DNA of 64,000 nucleotides, from positions 61,397 through 125,396 of the forward strand of contig NZ_MUYT01000002.1 of the NCBI RefSeq assembly GCF_002014765.1, written 5' to 3'. This document shows, piece by piece, positions 47,145 through 56,346 of the stretch (the stretch's first letter is position 1; the number at the start of each line of letters is the position of its first letter). A program made the translations under genes and the position numbers. A model generated the notes under the pieces. It did not search any database, was not told where the DNA came from, and saw nothing but the letters and a program-made list of their open reading frames with translations. This stretch comes from Lwoffella lincolnii. GTDB taxonomy: Bacteria > Pseudomonadota > Gammaproteobacteria > Pseudomonadales > Moraxellaceae.

Positions 47145-50048
47145 TTAATGTTTGGATATCTTAGATTGTAAGTCATACTTATTCAATAACGGTTCTAGAT
47201 TTTGCACTCTGACGGGCTTGGTTAAAAAGTCGTTCATGCCTGCTTTTAGGCATAATTGTCGGTCTTCATCGCTGGCATTAGCGGTTAAAGCGATGATAGG
47301 AATGCTGTCACGTTTTTGGCGAATTTCTTGAGATGCGGTCAACCCATCTTTGATTGGCATGCGACAATCCATCAGTACCAAGGCGATTTTCTGCCGATGT
47401 TTTGCCAATAATTCCAATGCTTCTTGCCCATTGTTAGCAACAATGACGTCATAGCCCAGTTTATTGAGTACTTTTTTTGCCACCGTTTGGTTGATGGGGT
47501 TGTCTTCTGCCAACAGCACATTGGGACGAATATTGGCGATGATGGCGTGTGTGCTTTGATGGTCTTGACTTTGGTTTTCTTGCTCTTGGGCTAAATTAGA
47601 TTGGATTAAGTCAGATTGGATTAAGTTAGATTGGGCATGGCGTTCCATAAAGGCATTAAACTGCGTCTGTACGGCAGACAGTCGGGTATCCACACTGTCA
47701 AAATATTGATTTGGTCGGGTCAATCGCATTAACTCAGACACCAAATCACTGATGTCTAACGGCTTATTTAAAAAACCATCAAACTCATCAAGTAAGTTCA
47801 AGCCAACCATGCGTTCAGGTTGCATGCTCAGTAATATCTTTGCCATGTTTTGATAATCGGGCAATTGACTAAGCAGTGTCAATGATGTGTCATTCAGTGC
47901 TTCATGTTCTATCAACAGCACGCTTTTTAATGTACCATCTACTTGTTGTTGTTTGTTTGTAATATCGCTTAAGGTTTTGTCATTGATGCCCACACGCACA
48001 AACGCAGGCAATGCCATGTCATTAAAAATTTGTGTCAAATATTTGCCACTAATGGCTTGACTACTGATGACATATAAGCCAATTCCCGTAAAATCAGTCG
48101 AAAATTGATAGACAGGCTGGTTATGACGTTGGTAAGGCAAATAGACGCTAAAATCGCTGCCTTGACCCACAATGCTGGTCAGTTTAAGCGTACCGTGCAT
48201 CATTTGGACAAAGCTTTTAGAAATCGCCAGCCCCAGCCCTGTGCCACCAAATTGACTGCTGATGCTGTTATTGGCTTGATTAAAAAAGGTAAACAAATGG
48301 CGTTGTTCTTCTTGACTGATGCCAATGCCCGTATCTTGTACTGAGAACCTAAGCCAAGGCTGATTGCCATCTTCTTGTTTGTCTGCTGTGTGCTGTTTGC
48401 CTGCTGTGTGTTGCTCATCAGTTGGCAGTTCATCATAACTGATGATTAACGCAACATAGCCTGTTTTTGTGAACTTAATGGCATTACCCAACAGATTCAT
48501 CAGCACCTGACGCAATCGTACCGAATCTGTGCTGATGTATCTGGGAAAACTGGTGTCAAAATAACACAACAGCTCAATGCCCTGCTTGCGTGCATTACCA
48601 ACCATCAGCTCACACACTTGCCGACACAAGGTCAAGATGTCAGTGATTTCGTAATTAATTTGTAATTTACCTGCATCCATCTTTGCCATGTCTAGCATGT
48701 CATTGAGCATGCCCAGCATGCTCTCTGCCGTCCGCTCAACCGTCGCAAAGGCTTCTTTTTGTTCATTGTTTAAGCTGTCTTTACCAAACAACTCCAGCAT
48801 GCCCAAAATACCCGACAAAGGCGTTCTTAACTCATGCCCCATCATTGACCAAAGTTTGTCAAACGATGACAAACGAGCACTGAGTTGCTCAATCACTTGC
48901 GTATCATCAGCTGTCTTAATAACCAACTCATGCACATCAGTAAAGCTCACCATGATGCCCTGCATCTGCCCATGCTCAGAAAACCACGGATTCATGTTAA
49001 GCAGATAATGACGCTTATCAAAGCATCCCACCACCATCGCCTGCTTAGATAATGGCACGTCTGTCAAATGATTAATGAATCTTTGTGCCGATTTGTCTGC
49101 CCCCATGATAAAATCACTCACATACCGCTTGGCATCATCGATAACCTCCAAATGAAACACGTTACGGAATTGAGCATTCACATAGCCAATATGCCCACTG
49201 CGACACACCAACGCCATGGGAATGGGAGCATGTTCCATCAAACGCTGAGTCAATCTTTTGTTAACAAGCAAAGCACGACGCTGACGCTGTGTCTGCAAAA
49301 AAAGACGACTGAATGCGGTGGATAAGCCGTCAAACGCATCACCCAAATGCTTATTTGGCATCGACAAACATTGATAAGATAAAGGCGACTGTGGCGATGC
49401 AATCGCATGGGCATCGTCAATCACCATTTGCCATTGTCGGTTACGATGACATGACACATAAAGCCCCAATAACAACAGTGGTAACGCCAACATAATCGGC
49501 AACCAAAACCCCAACGCCTGTGGCTGATAATCAATGGGACGATGCTTAACCTGCACCATGATGCCATAACCAAAAGACAACGGAATATAGCCTGTGAGCT
49601 GTTCACCATCGATGACATAAGCATCATGACTTTGTTTAGCATGTTTTTGTTTAAAAAAAGCAATCTGAGACAAATCATCAAACTGATTATCTAATCCTTG
49701 GTGGCTTAAATTGATGGTCGCTTGTGGCTTAAGAGAGTGATTTTGACTTAAATGAATATTAAAAGTGCTGCCTTGTAGAGGTGATGATTTTTGCAAGTGG
49801 CTAAGAATATTGACGTATTGCGTTTTTATGCTCTTAGTATCGGTCATTGCAACCTGTTGATAACGCTTAACAATTTCAGCATCGATGACCAAGGCAGTTT
49901 GTGACATCAACGCATAAATCAGCTTAGATTGTTCGACTTGGTATTGTCTTGCCTTGGCAATCCACACATAATAATACGCTCCGACCAACACCATGATGGA
50001 CAACATATAATAAAAAAAACCACCGTAAATCGTGCGTACTGGTCTCAT
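47145..50048 (-). CDS. Hybrid sensor histidine kinase/response regulator (BarA/GacS-like)
   Basis: Inner-membrane sensor of 967 residues. Two membrane helices (about 12-30 and 181-199) bracket a periplasmic domain. A linker and a PAS-like domain (about 272-375) precede HisKA with MMGHELRTPLSG (His405), then the HATPase with NLLGNAIKFT, FSVQDTGIGIS and GGTGLGLAIS. A second region (about 640-760) looks like a receiver that has lost its acidic residues. The C-terminal receiver has VLLAEDNPINQ and Asp894 in LMDCRMPIKDG, with KPV. No Hpt domain follows, unlike BarA/GacS. Two small in-frame repeats (47596-47640, 48378-48413) lie in linkers. Confidence 0.88.
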   Translation of the reverse strand: MRPVRTIYGGFFYYMLSIMVLVGAYYYVWIAKARQYQVEQSKLIYALMSQTALVIDAEIVKRYQQVAMTDTKSIKTQYVNILSHLQKSSPLQGSTFNIHLSQNHSLKPQATINLSHQGLDNQFDDLSQIAFFKQKHAKQSHDAYVIDGEQLTGYIPLSFGYGIMVQVKHRPIDYQPQALGFWLPIMLALPLLLLGLYVSCHRNRQWQMVIDDAHAIASPQSPLSYQCLSMPNKHLGDAFDGLSTAFSRLFLQTQRQRRALLVNKRLTQRLMEHAPIPMALVCRSGHIGYVNAQFRNVFHLEVIDDAKRYVSDFIMGADKSAQRFINHLTDVPLSKQAMVVGCFDKRHYLLNMNPWFSEHGQMQGIMVSFTDVHELVIKTADDTQVIEQLSARLSSFDKLWSMMGHELRTPLSGILGMLELFGKDSLNNEQKEAFATVERTAESMLGMLNDMLDMAKMDAGKLQINYEITDILTLCRQVCELMVGNARKQGIELLCYFDTSFPRYISTDSVRLRQVLMNLLGNAIKFTKTGYVALIISYDELPTDEQHTAGKQHTADKQEDGNQPWLRFSVQDTGIGISQEEQRHLFTFFNQANNSISSQFGGTGLGLAISKSFVQMMHGTLKLTSIVGQGSDFSVYLPYQRHNQPVYQFSTDFTGIGLYVISSQAISGKYLTQIFNDMALPAFVRVGINDKTLSDITNKQQQVDGTLKSVLLIEHEALNDTSLTLLSQLPDYQNMAKILLSMQPERMVGLNLLDEFDGFLNKPLDISDLVSELMRLTRPNQYFDSVDTRLSAVQTQFNAFMERHAQSNLIQSDLIQSNLAQEQENQSQDHQSTHAIIANIRPNVLLAEDNPINQTVAKKVLNKLGYDVIVANNGQEALELLAKHRQKIALVLMDCRMPIKDGLTASQEIRQKRDSIPIIALTANASDEDRQLCLKAGMNDFLTKPVRVQNLEPLLNKYDLQSKISKH
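47596..47640. repeat. 15-bp in-frame repeats in a hybrid-kinase linker
   Basis: TTAGATTGGATTAAG, TCAGATTGGATTAAG and a partial third copy follow one another and code the SNLIQSDLIQSNL tract between the two receiver-like regions. Confidence 0.82.
48378..48413. repeat. 18-bp in-frame repeat in the hybrid-kinase ATPase domain
   Basis: TTTGTCTGCTGTGTGCTG and TTTGCCTGCTGTGTGTTG follow one another and code the HTAGKQHTADKQ insert between the N-box and the D-box of the ATPase. Confidence 0.8.
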
Positions 50049-50258
50049 TCACAACTGCCTTTTGCGTTACCGTCTGTCCTATTTATTATTATTTAGTCTG
50101 CTTTGTCTACTTGTCTATTCTGCCTTATCCACCTCACCAAAACAAGGTATCCATAGTGGTGGCATATGGTGATAATAGGTGATAGTAGGTGATGTCTCAC
50201 CACACATTACCATTACCATTGTCATTGTTACTGTGTTACTGTCATGACACCAGCACCA

Positions 50259-50290
50259 TAAAAAAACGCACCCCTTAAGATGCGTTTTTC
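50259..50290 (-). terminator. Terminator after dnaK
   Basis: AAAAACGCA at 50262-50270 pairs with TGCGTTTTT at 50281-50289; on the minus strand it ends in a seven-T run. It lies about 60 bp after the dnaK stop. The rest of the 300-bp gap up to the kinase gene (50049-50348) holds only short direct repeats of GGTGATA and CATTACC type. Confidence 0.85.
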
Positions 50291-50348
50291 ATTAAAAATA
50301 CATTTTTCAAAGACATGTTCTTTACCAAAATTGCTGCAACAAAACAGA

Positions 50349-52286
50349 TTATTTATCGTCTTTAACCTCGGTAAACTCTGCATCCACCACATCATCATTT
50401 TGTGCATTGCCCGTATCTGCACGCCCTGCCTGTTGCTCAAATTGACTTGGGTCAACCCCTTGAGCACCTTCACCTCCAGCGTAGATTTTTTGGCTCACAG
50501 GCAAAAAGGCATTATCCAAGGCTTCAAGTTTTGACTTGATGTCATCATGGTCATCTTCTTTGGTGGCAAGCTCAAGCTCACGAATGGCATCTTCGACAGA
50601 TTGCTTGTCTTGTTCTGTTACCTTATCACCAGCATCTTTGATGGCTTTTTGTACCGCATGGATACGCCCATCAGCCTCATTACGCACCTGAGCAAGCTTA
50701 GCAAATTTCTCGTCTTCTGCCGCATTGGCTTCAGCATCACGCACCATTTGCTCAATTTCTTCGTCCGATAGACCAGAATCGGCTTTGATTTGGATACTTT
50801 GCTCTTTACCTGTGCCTTTATCTTTAGCAGAGATGTTCATAATACCATCAGCATTGATGTCAAAGGTGACTTCAATTTGTGGCATGCCACGGGGTGCAGG
50901 TGGAATGTCAGTTAGGTTAAAGTTACCCAACAACTTGTTTTGGGCAGCGATTTTACGCTCACCTTGATACACCTGAATGGTTACCGCAGGCTGATTATCT
51001 TCAGCGGTTGAGAACACTTGTGATTTTTTGGTGGGTATCATGGTGTTCTTTTCGATGATTGGTGTCATCACACCGCCCATGGTCTCGATGCCTAAAGTCA
51101 ATGGTGTGACATCAAGTAGCAACACATCTGTCTTATCTCCTGACAACACCGCACCTTGAATGGCAGCACCCATGGCGACCGCTTCGTCTGGGTTGACATC
51201 TTTGCGTGGCTCTTTGCCAAAGAATTCTTGTACTTTTTGTTGTACCAAAGGCATGCGAGTCTGACCACCGACCAAAATCACATCATCAATATCACTTGCT
51301 GATAAGCCAGCATCTTCCAATGCGATTTTACAAGGGGCAATGGTACGCTGTACCAACTCTTCGGTTAAGCTTTCAAGCTTGGCACGGCTGATGGTAACCA
51401 CCAAGTGCTTAGGACCTGAGCTGTCTGCGGTGATATAAGGTAGGTTGACTTCGGTACTTTGAGCTGATGATAACTCAATTTTGGCTTTCTCAGCCGCTTC
51501 TTTTAGACGTTGCATGGCAAGTGGGTCACCTTTTAGGTTAACATCTTGCTCTTTTTTAAATTCCTCAACCAAATAATCAATCAACGCCAAGTCAAAGTCT
51601 TCACCACCTAAAAAGGTATCACCGTTGGTTGAGAGTACTTCAAACTGCTGTTCACCGTCCACATCGGCAATCTCAATGATGGACACGTCAAACGTACCAC
51701 CACCTAAGTCATAGACAGCGATGGTCTTATCACCTTGTTTTTTGTCCATGCCATAGGCAAGGGCGGCAGCGGTTGGCTCGTTGATGATGCGTTTGACATC
51801 TAAGCCTGCAATTTTACCTGCATCTTTAGTGGCTTGGCGTTGGCTGTCGTTAAAGTAAGCAGGCACAGTAACCACCGCTTCGGTTACTTTTTCACCAAGG
51901 TAGTCTTCTGCCGTTTTTTTCATTTTCTTTAATACTTCAGCAGAAATCTGTGGTGGTGCTTGTTTTTTACCATTGACTTCTACCCACGCATCACCATTGT
52001 CGGCTTTGACGATTTTATATGGCACCATGCCAATGTCTTTTTGTACCACTTTGTCATCAAAACGACGACCAATCAATCGCTTAACAGCAAATAAGGTGTT
52101 GGTTGGGTTGGTAACGGCTTGACGCTTGGCAGATTGCCCAACTAGGGTTTCACCATCTTTAAAGGCAACAATAGATGGGGTGGTTCTTGCCCCTTCAGCA
52201 TTTTCAATGACTTTAACCTTATCACCCTCCATCACTGACACGCATGAGTTGGTTGTGCCTAAATCAATACCAATGACTTTCGCCAT
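50349..52286 (-). CDS. dnaK: Chaperone DnaK (Hsp70)
   Basis: ATP-driven chaperone, about 645 residues. N-terminal [17 protein letters not shown] (phosphate 1), [17 protein letters not shown], the [14 protein letters not shown] phosphate-2 loop, [13 protein letters not shown], and the linker [15 protein letters not shown] are all present. The substrate-binding domain and helical lid follow, ending in an Asp/Glu tail ([15 protein letters not shown]). The start at 52286 follows GGAG; an upstream frame extension of 13 residues is not supported. grpE lies 200 bp upstream on the same strand. Confidence 0.98.
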   Translation of the reverse strand: MAKVIGIDLGTTNSCVSVMEGDKVKVIENAEGARTTPSIVAFKDGETLVGQSAKRQAVTNPTNTLFAVKRLIGRRFDDKVVQKDIGMVPYKIVKADNGDAWVEVNGKKQAPPQISAEVLKKMKKTAEDYLGEKVTEAVVTVPAYFNDSQRQATKDAGKIAGLDVKRIINEPTAAALAYGMDKKQGDKTIAVYDLGGGTFDVSIIEIADVDGEQQFEVLSTNGDTFLGGEDFDLALIDYLVEEFKKEQDVNLKGDPLAMQRLKEAAEKAKIELSSAQSTEVNLPYITADSSGPKHLVVTISRAKLESLTEELVQRTIAPCKIALEDAGLSASDIDDVILVGGQTRMPLVQQKVQEFFGKEPRKDVNPDEAVAMGAAIQGAVLSGDKTDVLLLDVTPLTLGIETMGGVMTPIIEKNTMIPTKKSQVFSTAEDNQPAVTIQVYQGERKIAAQNKLLGNFNLTDIPPAPRGMPQIEVTFDINADGIMNISAKDKGTGKEQSIQIKADSGLSDEEIEQMVRDAEANAAEDEKFAKLAQVRNEADGRIHAVQKAIKDAGDKVTEQDKQSVEDAIRELELATKEDDHDDIKSKLEALDNAFLPVSQKIYAGGEGAQGVDPSQFEQQAGRADTGNAQNDDVVDAEFTEVKDDK

Positions 52287-52466
52287 AATAAATTCTCCGT
52301 ATTTTTTTAATAACTGTTTAATCACTGATGTTTCATTTTACTGATGAAAAAGAACTTTTAAAAAAGAACTTTCATCGTTTTTGCTTGCTTATCTATATCG
52401 GTTTTTTACAGATTTTTTCAAGGGGTAAAACAATATTTTTGTTATTTTCATTCTAATTTTTATCCC

Positions 52467-52500
52467 TTTTTTACCCACCTACTTTTTTTTACCCACCTAC
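52467..52500. repeat. 18-bp-period duplication across the grpE stop
   Basis: TTTTTTACCCACCTAC is found at 52467-52482 and 52485-52500. Read on the minus strand each copy ends GGTGGGTAA, so the coding end and stop are duplicated in frame. Confidence 0.85.
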
Positions 52501-53109
52501 TTTTACCATGGCAGGACGGACAGAGCGACCATTTAAGGTATAGCCCTTTTGTAACACTTCGCCCACCATATCAGCATCAGCATCAGTGTCAATGCCCACG
52601 GCTTCATGATATTCAGGGTTAAATTTTTCACCTTGTGGGTCAACCACTTCGACGCCATGTTTGTTTAATACGGTTAATAAGGACTTATGAGTAAGCTTCA
52701 CCCCATCCATGATGGCATCATCGGCATTATCATCATTTTGTACGCTGATGATGGCTCGCTCTAGGTTGTCTACCACTTCTAACAGCTCTTTTACAAATTT
52801 TTGCAAGGCAAATTTTTTGGCTTTATCTGTTTCTTGTTCCATGCGTTTTTGGGCGTTATAAGACTCAGCATTGGCACGAGCTTGCCCTTCTTTAGCGGCT
52901 TTGACTTCGCTTTCTAGCTCAGCAATGCGAGCTTTAAAGGTATCTAAGTCGATGTTGTTTTTGATGGTATCATCATCTTGGTTGTGCTGTGGATCAAATT
53001 CATTGATGGTTTGCTCCAGCACGGTCGCTTGTTCATCTAGGTTGCTATGATTGGCAGATGGCTCGTTTAGATGTTGTGCTTGCTGGTTTTTGGGGGTGGT
53101 GTCATTCAT
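52489..53109 (-). CDS. grpE: Nucleotide exchange factor GrpE
   Basis: Releases ADP from DnaK. About 206 residues: an acidic N-terminal tail, a long coiled coil (about 60-120; FKARIAELESEVKAAKEGQARANAESYNA-type heptads, core AELESEVKAAKEGQ), then the four-helix and beta-wing region with DNLERAIIS, GVEVVDPQGEKFNPEYHEAV and VLQKGYTLNGRSVRPAMVKV-type motifs (core GYTLNGRSVRPAMV). The ATG at 53109 follows GGAG. Its stop is inside an 18-bp direct duplication, which gives a second in-frame stop. A 14-bp tandem array lies in its upstream region. Confidence 0.95.
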   Translation of the reverse strand: MNDTTPKNQQAQHLNEPSANHSNLDEQATVLEQTINEFDPQHNQDDDTIKNNIDLDTFKARIAELESEVKAAKEGQARANAESYNAQKRMEQETDKAKKFALQKFVKELLEVVDNLERAIISVQNDDNADDAIMDGVKLTHKSLLTVLNKHGVEVVDPQGEKFNPEYHEAVGIDTDADADMVGEVLQKGYTLNGRSVRPAMVKVGG

Positions 53110-53162
53110 GATTGCTCCTTTTTTGACCAAATGTCATCTGTGGACTGTGGACTAACTGTCGT

Positions 53163-53218
53163 TTTATTAAATACTGTTTATTAAATACTGTTTATTAAAT
53201 ACTGTTTATTAAATACCG
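53163..53218. repeat. Four 14-bp tandem repeats upstream of grpE
   Basis: TTTATTAAATACTG starts at 53163, 53177, 53191 and 53205 (the last copy has one change). The array lies 54-109 bp upstream of the grpE start. A TATAAT word on the minus strand (53238-53243) lies just upstream of the array, so the repeats would fall in the transcribed leader. Confidence 0.9.
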
Positions 53219-53633
53219 TCATTTTGACTTAACTATCATTATACCGCCTACTTATCGCTTGGCTTATTCATCACTTTGCTGGGAAAACAAATGGTGGGCA
53301 GGTGATGGACAGTGGTTGTGTTGTTTGTATTGATAATGGTCATGGGGCAGATTTTCAAGATAATAGGGGTATTTTGTTGCATAAATTTATTTTTATCAAT
53401 TTTGTGAGTCATGACAGGTTAAGGTGTGTTGTGGTTGTGCAACTTTATGTTGCTTATTAGACAAGCGGTAAGATGATTAGACAAACGGTAAGATGATGGG
53501 TTGGAATGGATGGTATTTTGTGATGGTATTTGTTATTCTGATAAAGAGTTGGTTTTTATGCTTTAACCACTAACCACTCTTACTCTTAACTCAATCACTC
53601 TTAACAAATTTTATCAATTACAAGGAACAGTGT
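53219..53633. other. Intergenic region between grpE and the HMA-like gene
   Basis: About 415 bp, with the neighbouring 14-bp array making the grpE gap longer. No gene. It holds a 20-bp direct repeat, ATTAGACAAGCGGTAAGATG at 53456-53475 and a one-base variant at 53476-53495, and presumably promoters for both divergent genes. Confidence 0.55.
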
Positions 53634-53813
53634 ATGTCACAGACCAAATTTGATGTAAAAATTTCTGATAAAGATAAAGCCGATGAAATCGTTAAAAAGA
53701 CTGAAAATGTGCAAGGCGTTAAGTTTGTTAACGTCAATTTGGACAACTGTATCGTGGTTACCCATGGCGATGACTTCGATGAAGCCGCATTTAAATCAGC
53801 GGCAGGTATCTAA
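53634..53813 (+). CDS. Small HMA-like (ferredoxin-fold) protein without CXXC
   Basis: A 59-residue ORF with AAGGA seven to eight bases upstream of its ATG and its own terminator, so it is a real gene despite its size. The sequence runs MSQTKFDVKISDKDKADEI, then VKKTENVQGVKFVNVNLDN and CIVVTHGDDFDEAAFKSAAGI. The pattern strand-helix-strand-strand-helix, with VQGV before the second strand and DEAAFKSA as the last helix, fits the heavy-metal-associated fold. The metal-binding CXXC loop is absent (SDKDKAD instead), and the single Cys39 is elsewhere. It may bind no metal or act as a protein-interaction module. Function unknown. Confidence 0.72.
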   Translation: MSQTKFDVKISDKDKADEIVKKTENVQGVKFVNVNLDNCIVVTHGDDFDEAAFKSAAGI

Positions 53814-53913
53814 ACGTTGCTTTTTAGGCGTTACTTTTTAAACATGTTTTTTTAAACATGACGTTACTTTGTCATAGTATCAAAAATTAGCGTTATTAAA
53901 AATCACAGTGAAC

Positions 53914-53943
53914 AAAAAGCTGGCAGTTTGCTGGCTTTTTTAT
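53914..53943 (+). terminator. Terminator after the HMA-like gene
   Basis: AAAAAGCTGGCA pairs with TGCTGGCTTTTT (two G-T pairs) around a three-base loop, and T follows. About 100 bp after the stop. Confidence 0.8.
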
Positions 53944-53981
53944 TGTTTGTTTATTGTTGAACTTTGATTACAATGGACATT

Positions 53982-54030
53982 TTGACAACGTATTAATTGA
54001 CAACGCATTGAATTTTTACAACGTATTGAA
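53982..54030. repeat. Three imperfect TTGACAACGTATTGAA repeats upstream of mpl
   Basis: Copies begin near 53982 (TTGACAACGTATTAA), 53997 (TTGACAACGCATTGAA) and 54015 (TTTACAACGTATTGAA). They fill the 20-70 bp before the mpl start, where promoter or operator elements would lie; TTGACA is also the -35 consensus. Confidence 0.7.
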
Positions 54031-54048
54031 ACATATTGAGATGCTGAT

Positions 54049-55530
54049 ATGCACATTCATATTTTAGGGATTTGTGGCACGTTTATGGGGTCTCTTGCTT
54101 TATTGGCAAAAGAGCTAGGACACACGGTAACAGGCTCAGATGCCAATATCTATCCACCCATGTCCACTCAGCTTAAGCAAGCAGGGGTTGAGATTATGCA
54201 AGGCCATCATGCAAGCCATCTACAGCCTGCTCCTGATTTGGTGATTGTGGGTAATGCCATGAAACGGGGCATTGATGCGGTTGAATATCTGTTAAACACA
54301 CGCATTCCTTACACATCAGGACCGCAGTTTTTGGCAGAGCATGTCTTGCAATACCGTCATGTGTTGGCAGTGGCAGGTACGCATGGCAAAACCACCACCA
54401 CCACCATGCTTGCGTGGATTTTACATTATGCAGGGATTGATACAGGATTTTTGATTGGTGGTGTGCCATTGGTAAGCACCGATGACACACGCTTGCAAAA
54501 CACCTTTGCTTACAGCAGTTATTTGGGCAAAAACTCAACAGATGACCAAGATGGTTATTTCGTCATTGAAGCGGACGAATACGACAGTGCGTTTTTTGAT
54601 AAGCGGTCTAAGTTTGTGCATTATCGTCCCACCACCGTGATTTTAAACAACCTAGAATATGACCATGCCGACATATTTCCCAATTTGCAAGCCATTCAAA
54701 CTCAATTTCACCACATGATACGCATGATACCATCAAGTGGTCGCATCATCATGCCAAGCCATAGTGAAAGCCTAGAACACACCATTAATAAGGGTTGTTG
54801 GACACCGATTTGGCGGACAGGCATTGACACTGATATTAACATTGGCAATGAACAAACCAATGAACAAATTGACTGGCAAGGCAAATTGGTTAAAGAAGAT
54901 GGCTCAGTGTTTCATGTGAAACATGGTGATACGGTCGGTCGTGTTGAATGGTCAATGAGCGGTGTACATAGTGTCAATAATGGCTTAGTTGCCATTGTGG
55001 CTGCCCATCATGTGGGAGTAAGCATTGAAACAGCCTGTGAAGCCCTATGCAACTTTGCAGGCATCAAACGCCGTATGGAACTGGTCGGCACAATTCATAA
55101 AGGTGAACACACCATTGACGTGTATGATGACTTTGCCCACCACCCAACGGCGATAGCAACCACGCTTGATGGGGCAAAAAAACGCTTTACCAACCGCCCC
55201 AAACGCAACATCTGGGCAATCATTGAGCCACGCTCTAACACCATGAAACTTGGCACACATCAAAATTTGCTTGCCCCATCTGCATGTCTTGCTGACCATG
55301 TGATTTGGTATCAACCTGCCAATTTAGGCTGGTCAGTGGTTGATGCCATTGGCGATGCTGTTAATCAGCAGGTGATGACCACGACCGACGAGATTATCCG
55401 TTATGTTTGCAAAAATATTGGTGATGATGATGCGGTAATCATCATGTCAAATGGGGATTTTGAAGGCATTCATGGGCGATTGGTTCGGGCGTTACAAACC
55501 CATACCCAGACATTTAAGGCAGACACTTAA
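54049..55530 (+). CDS. mpl: UDP-N-acetylmuramate:L-Ala-gamma-D-Glu-meso-DAP ligase Mpl
   Basis: Murein-recycling ligase that joins recovered tripeptide to UDP-MurNAc. The 493 residues have the N-terminal IHILGICGTFMGSLALLAKELG-type nucleotide site (core GICGTFMGSLA), the Mur ATP loop AGTHGKTTTTTM near 111, EADEYDSAFFDKRSKF near 175 and DVYDDFAHHPTAI near 360. GTFMG in place of GxxMSGIA separates Mpl from MurC. A parS-like word falls within it. It stands alone between two terminator-bounded small genes. Confidence 0.95.
   Translation: MHIHILGICGTFMGSLALLAKELGHTVTGSDANIYPPMSTQLKQAGVEIMQGHHASHLQPAPDLVIVGNAMKRGIDAVEYLLNTRIPYTSGPQFLAEHVLQYRHVLAVAGTHGKTTTTTMLAWILHYAGIDTGFLIGGVPLVSTDDTRLQNTFAYSSYLGKNSTDDQDGYFVIEADEYDSAFFDKRSKFVHYRPTTVILNNLEYDHADIFPNLQAIQTQFHHMIRMIPSSGRIIMPSHSESLEHTINKGCWTPIWRTGIDTDINIGNEQTNEQIDWQGKLVKEDGSVFHVKHGDTVGRVEWSMSGVHSVNNGLVAIVAAHHVGVSIETACEALCNFAGIKRRMELVGTIHKGEHTIDVYDDFAHHPTAIATTLDGAKKRFTNRPKRNIWAIIEPRSNTMKLGTHQNLLAPSACLADHVIWYQPANLGWSVVDAIGDAVNQQVMTTTDEIIRYVCKNIGDDDAVIIMSNGDFEGIHGRLVRALQTHTQTFKADT
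54908..54923. promoter_or_regulatory. parS-like site (one mismatch)
   Basis: TGTTTCATGTGAAACA inside mpl differs from the consensus only at position 8. Confidence 0.55.
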
Positions 55531-55748
55531 AGCAAGCACTCAAAACAGATACTTAAGTTAACATAAGTTACCATAAACTTACCATAATCTTGCTTAATCA
55601 TCATAATAGACAATCAATATCAATATGAATGATGATGACGCATGTGCTAGTATGTCCCAACAACATTTAAGAACCTTATTAAGAATTGGTAAAAACCAAC
55701 ATTGGTGGAAACCAACCAATAAAACATGATAATACAGGAGTGATGACC

Positions 55749-56009
55749 ATGATGAGTTTTATTTGGATGTTAATCATTGGTTTGGTGGCAGGTCTGCTTG
55801 CCCGAGCCATCAAACCTGGTAGAGATGCCATGGGTTGGGTGATGACCATCATATTGGGTATTGCTGGTGCGTTTGTTGGCGGACTATTGGCAAGTGTTCT
55901 TGGCATCAGTGCTGATGGCGGTATGGTTGGTTTGATATTTTCTGTGATTGGGGCGATTATCTTATTATTTGCCTATGAATTCATCACAGGAAAGCGTCGT
56001 ATTGGTTAG
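55749..56009 (+). CDS. GlsB/YeaQ/YmgE-family small membrane protein
   Basis: An 86-residue protein with three hydrophobic segments and the family motifs WMLIIGLVAGLLARAIKPG, GWVMTIILGIAGAFVGGLLA and a C-terminal LLFAYEFITGKRR, written here in parts. The transglycosylase-associated/stress family is abundant in proteobacteria and often stress-induced. The ATG at 55749 is chosen because AGGAG lies eight bases upstream; ATGs six bases before and three after are less well spaced. Role unknown. Confidence 0.85.
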   Translation: MMSFIWMLIIGLVAGLLARAIKPGRDAMGWVMTIILGIAGAFVGGLLASVLGISADGGMVGLIFSVIGAIILLFAYEFITGKRRIG

Positions 56010-56346
56010 GTATTCGTACTTAGCTTATTTTGTGATTGGTTGATTTTGTACTTAAGTTTTGGTGGTGTTAATGGTTTTAATGTATTAACCGCCATATCCA
56101 CTGTGTCCGTTGTTTCCGTGTCCACATCTGCTGACAGTGTGAACAAGGCTTTATTGGTATTGATTTTTCCTTTAATCAGTTTGCCGTTATCATCAGCACA
56201 GTTATTTAAACACAGTTATATAGCAAAGTCATCATAAGCCTCTTGCCACCTTTTTTTAAGATGGCAAGATTTTTGTTATTTGTGTCATTTTTTTTTATAA
56301 TATGGGCTGATTTTAATGATTCATCTTTTTTTTATTAGGTAATATT
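56010..56346. other. Intergenic region before def
   Basis: 337 bp. It holds a hairpin terminator at 56241-56275 (next entry) and no convincing gene; a 65-codon frame from 56040 lacks a ribosome site and is mostly low-complexity Val/Ser. The 56275-56346 stretch is AT-rich and probably holds the def promoter. Confidence 0.5.
56241..56275 (+). terminator. Terminator between the GlsB-like gene and def
   Basis: TCTTGCCA at 56241-56248 pairs with TGGCAAGA at 56262-56269, followed by TTTTTG. It lies far (about 230 bp) from the GlsB-like stop. Confidence 0.65.

Noticed and set aside
56040..56237. 65-codon plus-strand frame before def
   Set aside because: No ribosome site and a Val/Ser-rich low-complexity product; no sign of a real gene.
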